Origin: Lingula anatina
Taxonomy: Eukaryota > Brachiopoda > Lingulata > Lingulida > Lingulidae
Assembly (NCBI RefSeq): GCF_001039355.2
Contig: NW_019773625.1
Location: forward strand, 534,180-598,179
Direction: 5' to 3'
Length of the DNA stretch: 64,000 bases
Below the pieces are notes generated by a model, which made no database searches, had not been told where the DNA came from, and worked only from the letters and a program-made list of their open reading frames with translations. The translations under genes and the position numbers were made by a program. Of this stretch, positions 1-12,500 are shown piece by piece (the first letter of the stretch is position 1; every line of letters starts with the position of its first letter).

Positions 1-1739
1 ACCTTTGTGTTATATTTGCCTAATTTCAACTTTATTATCATTTTTTTTTTCACTTTTTACTATGGTATCCTACAATGTGGAAATCTACAACAATTGTAAC
101 ACCAGGATAAGCACTGGGATTTCTGGTGACTTTACCCCCCCTCCCTCCCGTCCCCTCCAAACTGTCTTGTTGAAATCAAAATTGTTATGCATTTATTACA
201 CAAAATGCGTGTCACTGTTATGACTGAAATGCTCACTTTGTTGTGTAATGACCCGTCCTTTTTTTTTTTAAATAATAAATGTGTTGTTGGTAATAATTGT
301 ACACAACTTTCATGTATCTAAATCACTGAAATGTTTGCTGCAACAGTAACTTTTTAAAATGTACTCTAGCTTGTATTTGGGAAAATTTGACATAATTATC
401 ATTGATTTTTGCAAGTGTTTTATATATTTGAGGTAAACGGTAAATATTCACAAGGATTTTTCAAAATGTTCTCATGGGTGTTGGAAATGTTCTTTAACAG
501 ACAATGGAACCTTACACAATGTCTTATCCTGAAGATAGCAGTTGAAATATTGCAAGTGATCTGGTTTGTATTATGATCAAGGTTTTAGTTGAAATGTTTA
601 ACTTCCAAGTAAAAAATGTTTAAAGTAGATGTGTATTTAATATTCAGTCTTGTGTCTGTAAAACTGCAAATCGTGACTGATGAATTTGTTTTAATTGTGG
701 TACAATCCTACAAACCCCTGTATAACTCTTAACATATATAGAAACAGCAGTATATGCAAGTCATTATACTATGGCTGGCACTTAGAAGAACAAGATAATT
801 GCAATTGTATTTCACATACAGGTTTGCCTGTATTTTTATGTTTCTGTGGTATAAGTCAATTCGCCTCGATATAATTACGCTCTTGTATGTCGCATACAGT
901 GGACTACCGGTGTTGTAACTAGTGCTTAGAATTGAAAATAGAGAAAAATCTATATACAGTGTTTCAGAATTCTTTGAAAAGACCTAAAAACAAACTTCAC
1001 AACTAAAACAAATCTATCACAATTATATTTTATTTGACAAATCTGTACACATGTATATCACCGATTTCTAAATGACAAAATTGGATGAGATGACACACAA
1101 TAAATTTTACACACATATAATCCACATAGTTCATAAAGGTAAAGTACAAAACAGACATCCATTGCTTCAAAGAAATATTATATTATGATTAAGTGCTTAA
1201 TTTAAATGGAATACCTTTCTTTACATTATCCTTTCTTGCATCATTTAACTTTCTCTGATTAGGTGTTGAATGTTTAGTGTCTTATCTAATCAATCAGTTA
1301 TTAGTAAATAATAGTACTAATAAATGAAACGGATATTCAGACAGAAAGGCAATTTCTTCTTAAAATACTCAAGTCATTTATCTAACCATTACTGTATATA
1401 CACTCATTGAAAAGGGAAATACCCTTTTCACATTAATTATTTCTTACATCCATAAGCCCTTGTTTAGATATTTAAGCAAGTTTAGTAGGTTTCTTCTAAA
1501 GAAGTCTAGGCTTTCCACTTCAGTGTGTAAGCTCAAGAAAATGACTAAAAATGGCAACAACTACTTTAATTTACTTCATTATTAGATGTTAAATTAACAA
1601 ATAAGAATTTAAAATCTACTACTCCTGATTGAAAAACTATCACTAACTAAAATGTATCTGGGACCATCTCAGATTTTGGGGCAAAAAATTATCTTCAAAG
1701 TTTTTCTAGACATCACTTCTAACTTTTGGTTATAATATT
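1..1739. other. AT-rich flank downstream of STXBP1, no gene recognised
   Basis: No exon with protein likeness on either strand. A plus-strand AATAAA near 275 and a minus-strand one near 1030 could be polyadenylation signals. They might belong to a convergent gene ending from the left and to the long form-B STXBP1 transcript, respectively. This is a guess from position only. Confidence 0.35.
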
Positions 1740-4385
1740 AAACAAATAAACAGTTTAGGACCACCTTTTGTTAGAATTATGAACTGCACTTTCACTTCAT
1801 GTGAAAATGTACATTCAGAGTAGGAATGGATCTTCGCTAATTAAAAATGTAAGATGTCTGAAACGCATAAACAAAATATGCGATAGAAAAAAATTCATGA
1901 AAAGATGAAATTACTCATTCTGAAAAAGCCTGTTTAGGGCTTAAGTTTAACTTCCTAACATCATGTACTAGTCTTTGAAGCTAACACAATAATAAGACTA
2001 GTAGGCTGTATTGCACGTTAAAATCAAATTCATTACTTGCACCTTTATAACCATATATACCCATGTTTAACACAGCTCAACCCTTGTTCCTGCATAATGC
2101 ATCATTTCTCTAAAAGTCTCATTTTACCTATTACAGCATAAAATAATGCATAACATATCATCACTACAATATGTAGTACATAATTTTTATAAGAGTTTGC
2201 TTTACATTCATGGGTCTTGGCAACAAAAAAAAATGAAAAACTCAAGAAACACCGTCATTCACAATGAATCACACCATATTGATACATGACAATGTCTAAG
2301 CAATATCTGACATTTTTCATTAATTAAATGATTTATAATCATCACTTTTTCATATTAAAACATCTACAGATAATATCTTAGGTGCTGTTATTTTTCTTAA
2401 CTTTTTAGGTAAGTTTCCATCCTTCATTTTTAAATTTAAACAGTGTGACAATGATAAGAATCCATCTTAGAAATCTTTCCATACAAGCAATTTGATAAAC
2501 GGACATCTTCTTTGGTATATGTAAAACTACACCACAATGCAAACAGTAATTAAATCACACACTAGCCGTGAGACAAGATATGAAACTGAAAATCAGATGA
2601 AGCACGAGTCCTGAAAGACTTTTTTATGCATCAGATTCTAGTTTCACAGAACTAGAAAATGACCAAGCATAGCCATTAATTTTCTTTAAACTCTCAACGG
2701 AACAGGTAATTCTCTTCCAGCTTTTTGCTGTTGCTGTTTAAATGAATAAATATCCTTTCTTTTAGAACCAAAGTTCAATGTGTAACCAATCATATTCTTC
2801 TAATGAATTCAAAAGCTACAATTAAAACCATCTCTAGGGAAGTGTACAAAAAACTTAGAGAATTCCTTCTTATTAGCAATAAACATGTCCCAAAATGCAT
2901 TCATGAAATATTCACTAATGGTGATAATATAAAGTACTTTGACATGTAAAGAGTGCCTGAACTTGGACATCAAGACAATAACATTCAGTAGACCTCAGAA
3001 AATTTCTCCCCTTCTTGTACTTGTAACAAGCCACACCTGGTTGTCTTTATTTTAGTGACAACTACATTGTCTGAATAAAACAATAATTATTATTATTACC
3101 AAATCACCGACAGTTGTTCAAAGGAACATATTTGATCATCACACATTTCAACAAGTCTCCAGTCTTCCTCCTGTATCAAAGACAATGAAAACACAAATCC
3201 ATCTTTTACTGGTCCATATAACCAGGATGCAGCTTAAGATAGTGTAGTAATATGTGGGCACGTGATGCTGCTCTTTCCTGTCTACTTACGGAGATCTCTT
3301 ATGTCACTGAGTAGCCCCTCAGGTGTAAGGATGTTACTGGAACCTGAAAAGTGGAGGCAATGAAATATGTTTAATTAATAAAATTCAAGCATTTTAATCT
3401 TTTTTCTTTCTTTTTGAAAGGCAATCCTTATTTAAATAAGCCATTCTCAAAACTTTAGTCTATAATTTTTAATGGAACCAACTTTATGAATATAATACGT
3501 GAATTTTTTTTAAAAAAAATTATTCAAAACCTTAAGAGAAAATGAGCTTCAAAAAATTTATTATTAAACTTAGTATAAAACGTAAAACCAATAAAGTGAT
3601 TAATGCTAAAATTCAGTGTTGCTGAAAGGAAACAAAAATCAATACTGCCCTGTCCAATTTAATGATGTAAATAAATCTACTGCAATATCTTCTTTTTTAG
3701 AAAATAAACCTTGGATATCCAGCAAGTGTCAAAATACAAATGTTACATTTCAAAGATCGCTATCTTCCAATGTTATACAACACATCTTGGAGTTGTAGCG
3801 TTTAAGCCCCAAGAAACTTGCATGTTATAAAAGTGATGTAAGCAAAAAATGCCCAGAGCCACAAAGCATGAAAGCAAGCTAGCATTCAAGATATTAAAGT
3901 TAATAATAAACCACAGCTTTATGCCACACCGTAAGTACAGTTATAGTGAGTATAGTTCATCTGAATAAGTTATAAATCAGACAATCAAGGTTTTCTGGCA
4001 AATGTCACTTGGGATGACACTGTATTACCTAACACATAATACTAACAATCTACAGTGGTGGCAACAGATATTCACATATTCAACAGTGGTGGGATCCCAT
4101 TATCCTTCATAATATATATAATAATACATATCATGTAATATATTTCCCACACCCACCATATCACTTTTATTTTACAGTGCAAAGCTCCAAATGATGTTAC
4201 TCATACATATTGCTGCATGCAGACATGAATTGTGCATGTTATATAACTCAGTGGACACTTGCACATCACCATCAAGTCTAACTACACCCCATCATTCAAA
4301 CTATTAACATCTAAAACATACTTCACTGAAACAGAAATGTGCACATTGGGATATGGAAAATGAAAGACACACAAATGCACTCTAA
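1740..4385 (+). repeat. Left arm of 2.65 kb near-identical direct repeat
   Basis: Matches 4522-7173 almost base for base, with scattered single-base and few-base differences (for example near 1920-1950 against 4700-4730). It includes the form-B exon of STXBP1. See the right arm for interpretation. Confidence 0.95.
3282..3343 (-). CDS. STXBP1: STXBP1 alternative last exon, form B (copy 1, probable haplotype duplicate)
   Basis: Same 62-nt coding sequence, acceptor and stop as at 6071-6132, with no base difference in the coding part. It sits in the left arm of the 2.65 kb direct repeat. If that repeat is an assembly artefact, only one form-B exon exists in the real genome. Confidence 0.6.
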
Positions 4386-4519
4386 GGCTTCGTTCACATG
4401 CAATGTCTATTTTCTAAATTCTATTCGCGGTATGTCTTATGATCACGGTCTGTGCCCTGAATATCCCGCGGCGTAATTACTGGCAGCGCGAGCCAGTTAC
4501 TATAAGTTACTATAAGTAA
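4386..4519 (+). mobile_element. Truncated MITE, family A (PIF/Harbinger-like ends)
   Basis: Starts GGCTTCGTTCACATGCAATG next to a TAA target and follows the same internal sequence as the complete element at 37089-37249, but is cut off at the N before its right terminus. Confidence 0.85.
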
Positions 4520-4520
4520 N
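4520..4520. other. Single-N assembly junction
   Basis: One N lies between the truncated MITE and the right arm of the direct repeat. It marks a contig or scaffold join rather than an uncertain base. Confidence 0.85.
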
Positions 4521-4521
4521 G

Positions 4522-7173
4522 AAACAAATAAACAGTTTAGGACCACCTTTTGTTAGAATTATGAACTGCACTTTCACTTCATGTGAAAATGTACATTCAG
4601 AGTAGGAATGGATCTTCGCTAATTAAAAATGTAAGATGTCTGAAACGCATAAACAAAATATGCGATAGAAAAAAATTCATGAAAAGATGAAATTACTCAT
4701 TTTGAAAAAGCCTATTTGAGGCTTAAGTTTAACTTCCTAACATCATATACTAGTCTTTGTAGCTAACACAATAATAAGACTAGTAAGCTGTATTGCACAT
4801 GTTAAAATCAAATTCATTACTTGCACCTTTATAACCATATATACCCATGTTTAACACAGCTCAACCCTTGTTCCTGCATAATGCATCATTTCTTTAAAAG
4901 TCTCATTTTACCTATTACAGCATAAAATAATGCATAACATATCATCACTACAATATGTAGTACATAATTTTTATAAGAGTTTGCTTTACATTCATGGGTC
5001 TTGGCAACAAAAAAAAAATGAAAAACTCAAGAAACACCGTCATTCACAATGAATCACACCATATTGATACATGACAATGTCTAAGCAATATCTGACATTT
5101 TTCATTAATTAAATGATTTATAATCATCACTTTTTCATATTAAAACATCTACAGATAATATCTTAGGTGCTGTTATTTTTCTTAACTTTTTAGGTAAGTT
5201 TCCATCCTTCATTTTTAAATTTAAACAGTGTGACAATGATAAGAATCCATCTTAGAAATCTTTCCATACAAGCAATTTGATAAACGGACATCTTCTTTGG
5301 TATATGTAAAACTACACCACAATGCAAACAGTACTTAAATCACACACTAGCTGTGAGACAAGATATGAAACTGAAAATCAGATGAAGCACGAGTCCTGAA
5401 AGACTTTTTTATGCATCAGATTCTAGTTTCACAGAACTAGAAAATGACCAAGCATAGCCATTAACTTTTCTTTAAACTCTCAACGGAACAGGTAATTCTC
5501 TTCCAGCTTTTTGCTGTTGCTGTTTAAATGAATAAATATCCTTTCTTTTAGAACCAAAGTTCAATGTGTAACCAATCATATTCTTCTAATGAATTCAAAA
5601 GCTACAATTAAAACCATCTCTAGGGAAGTGTACAAAAAACTTAGAGAATTCCTTCTTATTAGCAATAAACATGTCACAAAATGCATTCATGAAATATTCA
5701 CTAATGGTGATAATATAAAGTACTTTGACATGTAAAGAGTGCCTGAACATGGACATCAAGACAATAACATTCAGTAGCAGACCTCAGAAAATTTCTCCCC
5801 TTCTTGAACTTGTAACAAGCCACACCTGGTTGTCTTTATTTTAGTGACAACTACATTGTCTGAATAAAACAATAATTATTATTATTACCAAATCACCGAG
5901 AGTTGTTCAAAGGAACATATTTGATCATCACACATTTCAACAAGTCTCCAGTCTTCCTCCTGTATCAAAGACAATGAAAACACAAATCCATCTTTTACTG
6001 GTCCATATAACCAGGATGCAGCTTAAGATAGTGTAGTAATATGTGGGCACGTGATGCTGCTCTTTCCTGTCTACTTACGGAGATCTCTTATGTCACTGAG
6101 TAGCCCCTCAGGTGTAAGGATGTTACTGGAACCTGAAAAGTGGAGGCAATGAAATATGTTTAATTAATAAAATGCAAGTATTTTAATCTTTTTTCTTTCT
6201 TTTTGAAAGGCAATCCTTATTTAAATAAGCCATTCTCAAAACTTTAGTCTATAATTTTTAATGGAACCAACTTTATGAATATAATACGTGAATTTTTTTT
6301 TTTTAAATTATTCAAAACCTTAAGAGAAAATGAGCTTCAAAAAATTTATTATTAAACTTAGTATAAAACGTAAAACCAATAAAGTGATTAATGCTAAAAT
6401 TCAGTGTTGCTGAAAGGAAACAAAAATCAATACTGCCCTGTCCAATTTAATGATGTAAATAAATCTACTGCAATATCTTCTTTTTTAGAAAATAAACCTT
6501 GGATATCCAGCAAGTGTCAAAATACAAATGTTACATTTCAAAGATCGCTATCTTCCAATGTTATACAACACATCTTGGAGTTGTAGCGTTTAAGCCCCAA
6601 GAAACTTGCATGTTATAATAGTGATGTAAGCAAAAAATGCCCAGAGCCACAAAGCATGAAAGCAAGCTAGCATTCAAGATATTAAAGTTAATAATAAACC
6701 ACAGCTTTATGCCACACCGTAAGTACAGTTATAGTGAGTATAGTTCATCTGAATAAGTTATAAATCAGACAATCAAGGTTTTCTGGCAAATGTCACTTGG
6801 GATGACACTGTATTACCTAACACATAATACTAACAATCTACAGTGGTGGCAACAGATATTCACATATTCAACAGTGGTGGGATCCCATTATCCTTCATAA
6901 TATATATAATAATACATATCATGTAATATATTTCCCACACCCACCATATCACTTTTATTTTACAGTGCAAAGCTCCAAATGATGTTACTCATACATATTG
7001 CTGCATGCAGACATGAACTGTGCATGTTATTTAACTCAGTGGACATTTGCACATCACCATCAAGTCTAACTACACCCCATCATTCAAACTATTAACATCT
7101 AAAACATACTCCACTGAAACAGAAATGTGCACATTGGGACATGGAAAATGAAAGACACACAAATGCACTCTAA
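4522..7173 (+). repeat. Right arm of 2.65 kb near-identical direct repeat
   Basis: Begins one base after the single N and ends exactly where the left arm is interrupted by a MITE (ctctaa then actatag, the empty site). The low level of scattered differences is typical of two alleles. Confidence 0.95.
6071..6132 (-). CDS. STXBP1: STXBP1 alternative last exon, form B (copy 2)
   Basis: From acceptor cttttcag the phase-1 frame reads GSSNILTPEGLLSDIRDLRK then TAG. It aligns with the other mammalian terminus, [20 protein letters not shown]. Joined to exon 15 it would give a 593-residue protein. The last codons also contain a donor consensus (CTCC before gtaagtag), so the exon may be internal and spliced on to an exon I did not find. 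An identical copy lies at 3282-3343 in a probable assembly duplication. Confidence 0.82.
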
Positions 7174-7628
7174 ACTATAGTATACTACCCTCCAAAAAGT
7201 GATTTGTTTATCATTTGTCAAAGCATATAGTAAATATGATAAAAAATGAGGACATGGGAATTTAAATCATTCAATTCTATCATGCAATTTTATCTGCATT
7301 CAGGGCATCTGGAAAACTTTCATTTTCATTTTTGATCACCATGTTATTCTCTTCAAAAAATATAACTACAGATCCACAAATATGGGTTTTTACACATATT
7401 CTATGGATTTTTGAGCAATGATTCCCTTTATTTACAAGTTTCACTCAGCAGGAAATAATACTGGAAACAAAAAAGCATGACATTGAGAAGCGAGATACGG
7501 TACTAAAAAAGCACATTCTTGTGAAAATTCACAAAGCAATAAAAATCACATATTAAAATTTGAATAAAAACAAATAAACTAGTAAACAAAAAATACTGCA
7601 ATGGTCAGTATTGAGACCTACTCTACAA

Positions 7629-7720
7629 CTATTGTGGTGTTTCCTCCTGCTCTTGTTTCTGCTCGGAAACCTCGCGCAATTTCTTCAGGAACTCTTCAGG
7701 CTTAATAATATGGGAACCGC
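7629..7720 (-). CDS. STXBP1: STXBP1 last exon, form A (residues 574-603)
   Basis: 92 nt of coding from acceptor atccatag to a TAG stop. It reads [20 protein letters not shown] then KQEQEETPQ. It is the nearest downstream terminal exon, aligning with Munc18-1b [18 protein letters not shown]. A minus-strand AATAAA lies about 200 nt beyond the stop (7428-7433) and is a plausible polyadenylation signal. Confidence 0.93.
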
Positions 7721-9520
7721 CTATGGATTTCAAATTAGGCAAACATACAATTTGATACATAATCTACACTGCTGGAAAAACAGACAAATTGACATATTGT
7801 CTTCAGTTCTGAAAATAAAACATTTTTTTAGAAATCCTCCACCATTTTATTATTCAATAAAGAAGTTTACATCTTGAAATATTACCAGTAGCTAATCTGA
7901 TTAAAGAAAATAGAGTAAATTCACAAGCTGTACAAATTTACCTCTACAGCAAGCCAAACAAAGCTAAAATGTTTATTTCTGTGCAATATTTGAAAGCTTG
8001 TTTTAAGATTTTTTGGCTAGGAAAGAAGAGAAGTAATGGTGAAATAGTAAATAATATGGGTAGAATGTAAAGTTGAATACTACAAAAGGCCAAGTACCAC
8101 ATACCTTGTTAATGCATTTGGAAAATGGAAATAAAGAAAGCAATTTAGCAAACTTCAGATAAAAATGTATAACTCTACTGGAGATCATCCTTAACAAACT
8201 TCGGGGGGAAAAAACCAAACGAGCTACACAGAGAGGAGTGGAGGAAGGGTTAAGTTGTGCATAAAACAAACAGAACATGGAGGGAATGGGTGCTCAAACA
8301 AAACTATGAGAATTCTTGCATATATGAAATGGTGTATCAAAAACACCAAGAGACCATTCCCAGAGCCTATCGTTCTAACTTTGGATCGATCTACCTCCAA
8401 GGGGATTCTCACTACATTATCAAGTTAAGCAGCTTAAATGTCTTGCATGCCCACTGAAGCTGTAAGAGGGTAATTAACTATCGTTTAGCAGCTTCAGTAG
8501 GCTTGCCAGAAATCTAAGCCATTTAAGCTAAAAGGAATTTAGCGAAAACCCCTTGGAGATGGGTCGATCCAGTTAGATCAATGTAGGCATGGGAACCCAG
8601 TCTAAGGGGTGGAAGTGAGGCTGGGGAGGGGGAAGGGGGCCCCACTTACCAATAAGAACCTCCCAGTTCCCTTTAGCTTGTTTTGTCACTTCATAGGCAC
8701 ATCTCATCTCAGAGTAAGTGACGCCCCCGGCCACAAAGAAGATCAGACGGGGTCCACTCCGTGCTTGGCCTCTATCCGATCTGTGCCACTGGCCATACAT
8801 TCGAGCACTAAAACAAACAAAAAAATGGGCATATGCTATATGATATTTTAAAATAACTTTTAGGGCCTTTGTTTGAAACAAATTCTGAGGTTCTTTTTTT
8901 GGTGGTATGAAGGAGAGGAAAAGAAGGATAATCAAAAATGTAAGTTACCCATTTAGGACCCTTTGATGTAACAGAAATTAATTTAGCTCACGAATTACCT
9001 TTTACGTCTGTTGTTTAAAATTCAAACACATTTGATCTATAATGTAACATATTTCTTGTTTTTCATATATTAAGTCTTCTGTTATATTATACAAACTTAC
9101 TGCTTTCAGTTGCAATGAACAAATATAACTAGGTTGTATTTGTACCTGGTAGGTGCCACACCCCCCAGTCTTCTGCCTGCACCACTTAGGAATGGATAGG
9201 AGCGGGAATCCAGCTTGTCCTCCAGGGCTTCCTGAAACATGTAGACAAGACAAAGCTTAGGAAACAGTGAATAGTAAATCAAGTGAAATGGTAGCACAAG
9301 ATGGGTATGTATGTACTCATGATGGAGAAAGAAAGAAAGAAAGAAAGAAAAAAGAAAGAGAGAGAGACAGAGAGAGGGATTCGAACAGAGTCATCTATTC
9401 TGCTTTTAAAGTTTTTTATCTGAAAAATAAGTGATTTTATGAAGAAATCCTTATTTACTTTCCAACCTATAAAAGGGATACTATAAGCTCATAAATATTA
9501 CTAACTTGTTTTATCAGAAC

Positions 9521-9551
<31 letters not shown>

Positions 9552-12500
9552 AAGTACAGAAAAGTAGGCAACTCTCTGCAATACAGTATGGCAATTACTT
9601 GATATTTTTTAAACATTTCACTAAGTCCAGAGTTTTTCTTTAGAGTTTTTTAAAAAGATGTATCATTTTGTTTATTCACAAAAATCAACTTTGAAATTCT
9701 GATATGCTGAAAAGTTGGCTGGTAAAAAGGATTCTTTAATTTTAGAAAACAAACTGAAGTAACTTAACTAATAAACATCATCTGATAATGCAGGCTAGTC
9801 CACATTTTGATTCGGCTGAAGTATAAAATAACCCACGGGACTCACCTCCATCAGATCTTTGATATATGGTGTCCATCGAGACATCTGATACGTCTGCTCT
9901 GACACGCGCTCTCTTCTATTGTCAGGTTTGTACGGCTGCTGGGACTTGCGGCGACTTACCTTTAAAAACCATCAGAAGATTATCAAAACCACATTTATTA
10001 GAACAGAGTGAAGATGCAATGATAAGGGATTCATACAATCTGCATGTTCCAAATTTTTGATTCCTTGAAATTGTATCTCATTCTGATAGATTCATCAAGA
10101 TAGAAGTTGTGTGGATTACACTAAAACTTGTTTAAAAAAATGAAAAGAAAAATTTCAAATTATTCAGGCACATGGTATTAGTAAGTAAGACTAACAACAT
10201 TCAAAGCTAGAAATTTACAAAACTGAAAATGGACTGCACTTGACTCAATCACTATATAGACTTCCAACTTGCATCAGATAATACAAAAGTTCAAACAAAC
10301 TGAAATAAACCTTTAGACAAGAACTGTCACATTTTTAGTTCTCTACACAAAAGATGATATACACCAGCAGCAGTTTCAGAAAGTCCAAGCTAAACAGAGT
10401 ACAACATATATTACATTCACATCTGAGCTACACAATACAATACAAATATATAAAATATGGTGACACCAGTTCCTACACACATGGTAACACTTCATACAAA
10501 AAAACATCAAAAGTGAACTTCACTAAAAACATCCAAGTCAACTAAACAAAGATGATATACATCCCAGATTTCCCTCTTTTGTTCAAACTACACGTCTCTA
10601 AGAAATGTTTCTATCTTCATCATACTATTAAACTTGAAAATTTTTTTCATGAAAGTAGATCCCAATTTTATAAGTTATTAAGATAATTTACTATAGCTGA
10701 CTTTTTAAAAAGTTGCCAGAACAGATTCTTTCGTTAAATATAATATTGGAAGAAGGCACATGGAATCAGTTTAATACATACACTGGTACATGCAAAACAC
10801 ATAGACACATAACAAATCAACATCATTGAGACAAAAACAACAGGAAACAAATGAAAATAAAAGAGAAATGTGCAGGGTCCAGTCTCACACAAGAAACTTT
10901 GTAGAGAGTTGACCTTGACATAAGGACTGAAAAGTTCAATCTTCTCCAATCCCCCATGAATCTGTAATACTCCACTCTAGTAAAATAGCTGTTAGTCTTC
11001 AGGTTGAATGCACCATCCAACTATAGCTCTTTTGTGAAACTGGCCCTAGGCCTGATCTAACAAGGACTACTTCAAACCGAAAATGGGTCCAAATTGCGTG
11101 CTTTAACAATCCGAGATACGATGGGGTTAACGGACTGATTTACAGTTTAGGCAGTCCTTATTTGAAAACGCCCCTAAAACTGAATTTTGAGCATTGAATC
11201 TAAGCTGTATTATAAAGTTATGTAACTTCAAAACTGAATGTATCCCAAAAACCAGCATATTGTAATTCTAAAAAAAAGTTTTCATACATAGAAACCCCAC
11301 TCCACACATCCATTCCAGTTTAATATTGCATGCTTTTTGGATCCCAGTGTTAAATTAACCAAACAAGCAATCTGTCTTAAAATATGTAAATATCATATAA
11401 TAAGATTTTTTATTCAAAACCTGTTAAATAATAAAACAAAAAGGTAAGTTAATGGCCATGTGCTGCCTGACTCTTCGATAGAACTCCCAGTTCAGATCAC
11501 CTCTAAGAAACCCAATAGAGATAAGTGATATACCATAAATAGCCATTTCCACATCTATAAAATGGAGATATTCCCAGACAAAAAAAAAAAAAAAAAAGGC
11601 TCATATCCCCAAATCATAACTAACAGGTGTTTAGTAAGACAAGTGATGAAAGTAAAAGGATAACTGCCAATACCAAAGCAAATTTAACTTTTAAAAAGAG
11701 GGAAAAATAATTTGTATTGCCAAATGGTTTTAAAGCTGTTTTTGCTGAGAACAACTTTAACCATTTTAGAATTCTTTACTTTTTTTTCCAGTTCAAATTG
11801 CTTTGTTATTGATAGTTCCATGAACTTTGTCTCATGTGTAAAAAGTAAATGATAAATTTGCACACCCATATTATGTGAATCACAACAAAAATTTAACTTC
11901 TGCAGATAAATCGTTTCTCCTAATGTGAATTAACCTGAATTTTTTATTTATAATGGGAGAAAATGATTCACCAAATGAAGATGCATATTTACCAGCAGTG
12001 GGGAAAATCTCTAAGAGGACACTAATAGAAAATGAATAAAAGGAAATATAGCTACTGAATAAAAAAAAAAATCAATTATGGTTGTAAAGCAACAATCACC
12101 AGCTCTAAAAGGTAACCATATACAGTTGCTTGGCAACATAAACTGGTTACTTGGAAATTATCACCAGTTGCTAGGTAACCAAAATTGCCAGGCAACACAG
12201 TGGTAACCTAGTAACTGTTGCTAGAGATCTACCACCATGTATGTTTTTTTCTCACATACTTGGATGTTAGGCATGCCCAGATTCTGCATGTTGGACACAA
12301 TACGTTTCCCATCCTGGGAGAGCTAGTTGAAAATGGAATAACATACAATCTAGAGGTATTTTTTAGTAAAAGGTGGACAGGTCTTAATGAAAACTACAAA
12401 AGGGCATAACACTGGGTACTGACTGTTCATACAAAAGCTGTTTCATACAGTTGACCTCACCCCCTGTCAGAAAGCAGCCAATGTTCAAAGATATGGATTG

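Noticed and set aside
3616-3798. 60-codon ORF repeated identically at 6404-6586
   Set aside because: Its double occurrence comes only from the 2.65 kb duplication; composition and lack of splice context suggest chance.
9325-9395. gggattcgaac next to a GA tract, reminiscent of a reverse tRNA T-arm
   Set aside because: No acceptor stem, D-arm or anticodon arm can be formed around it.
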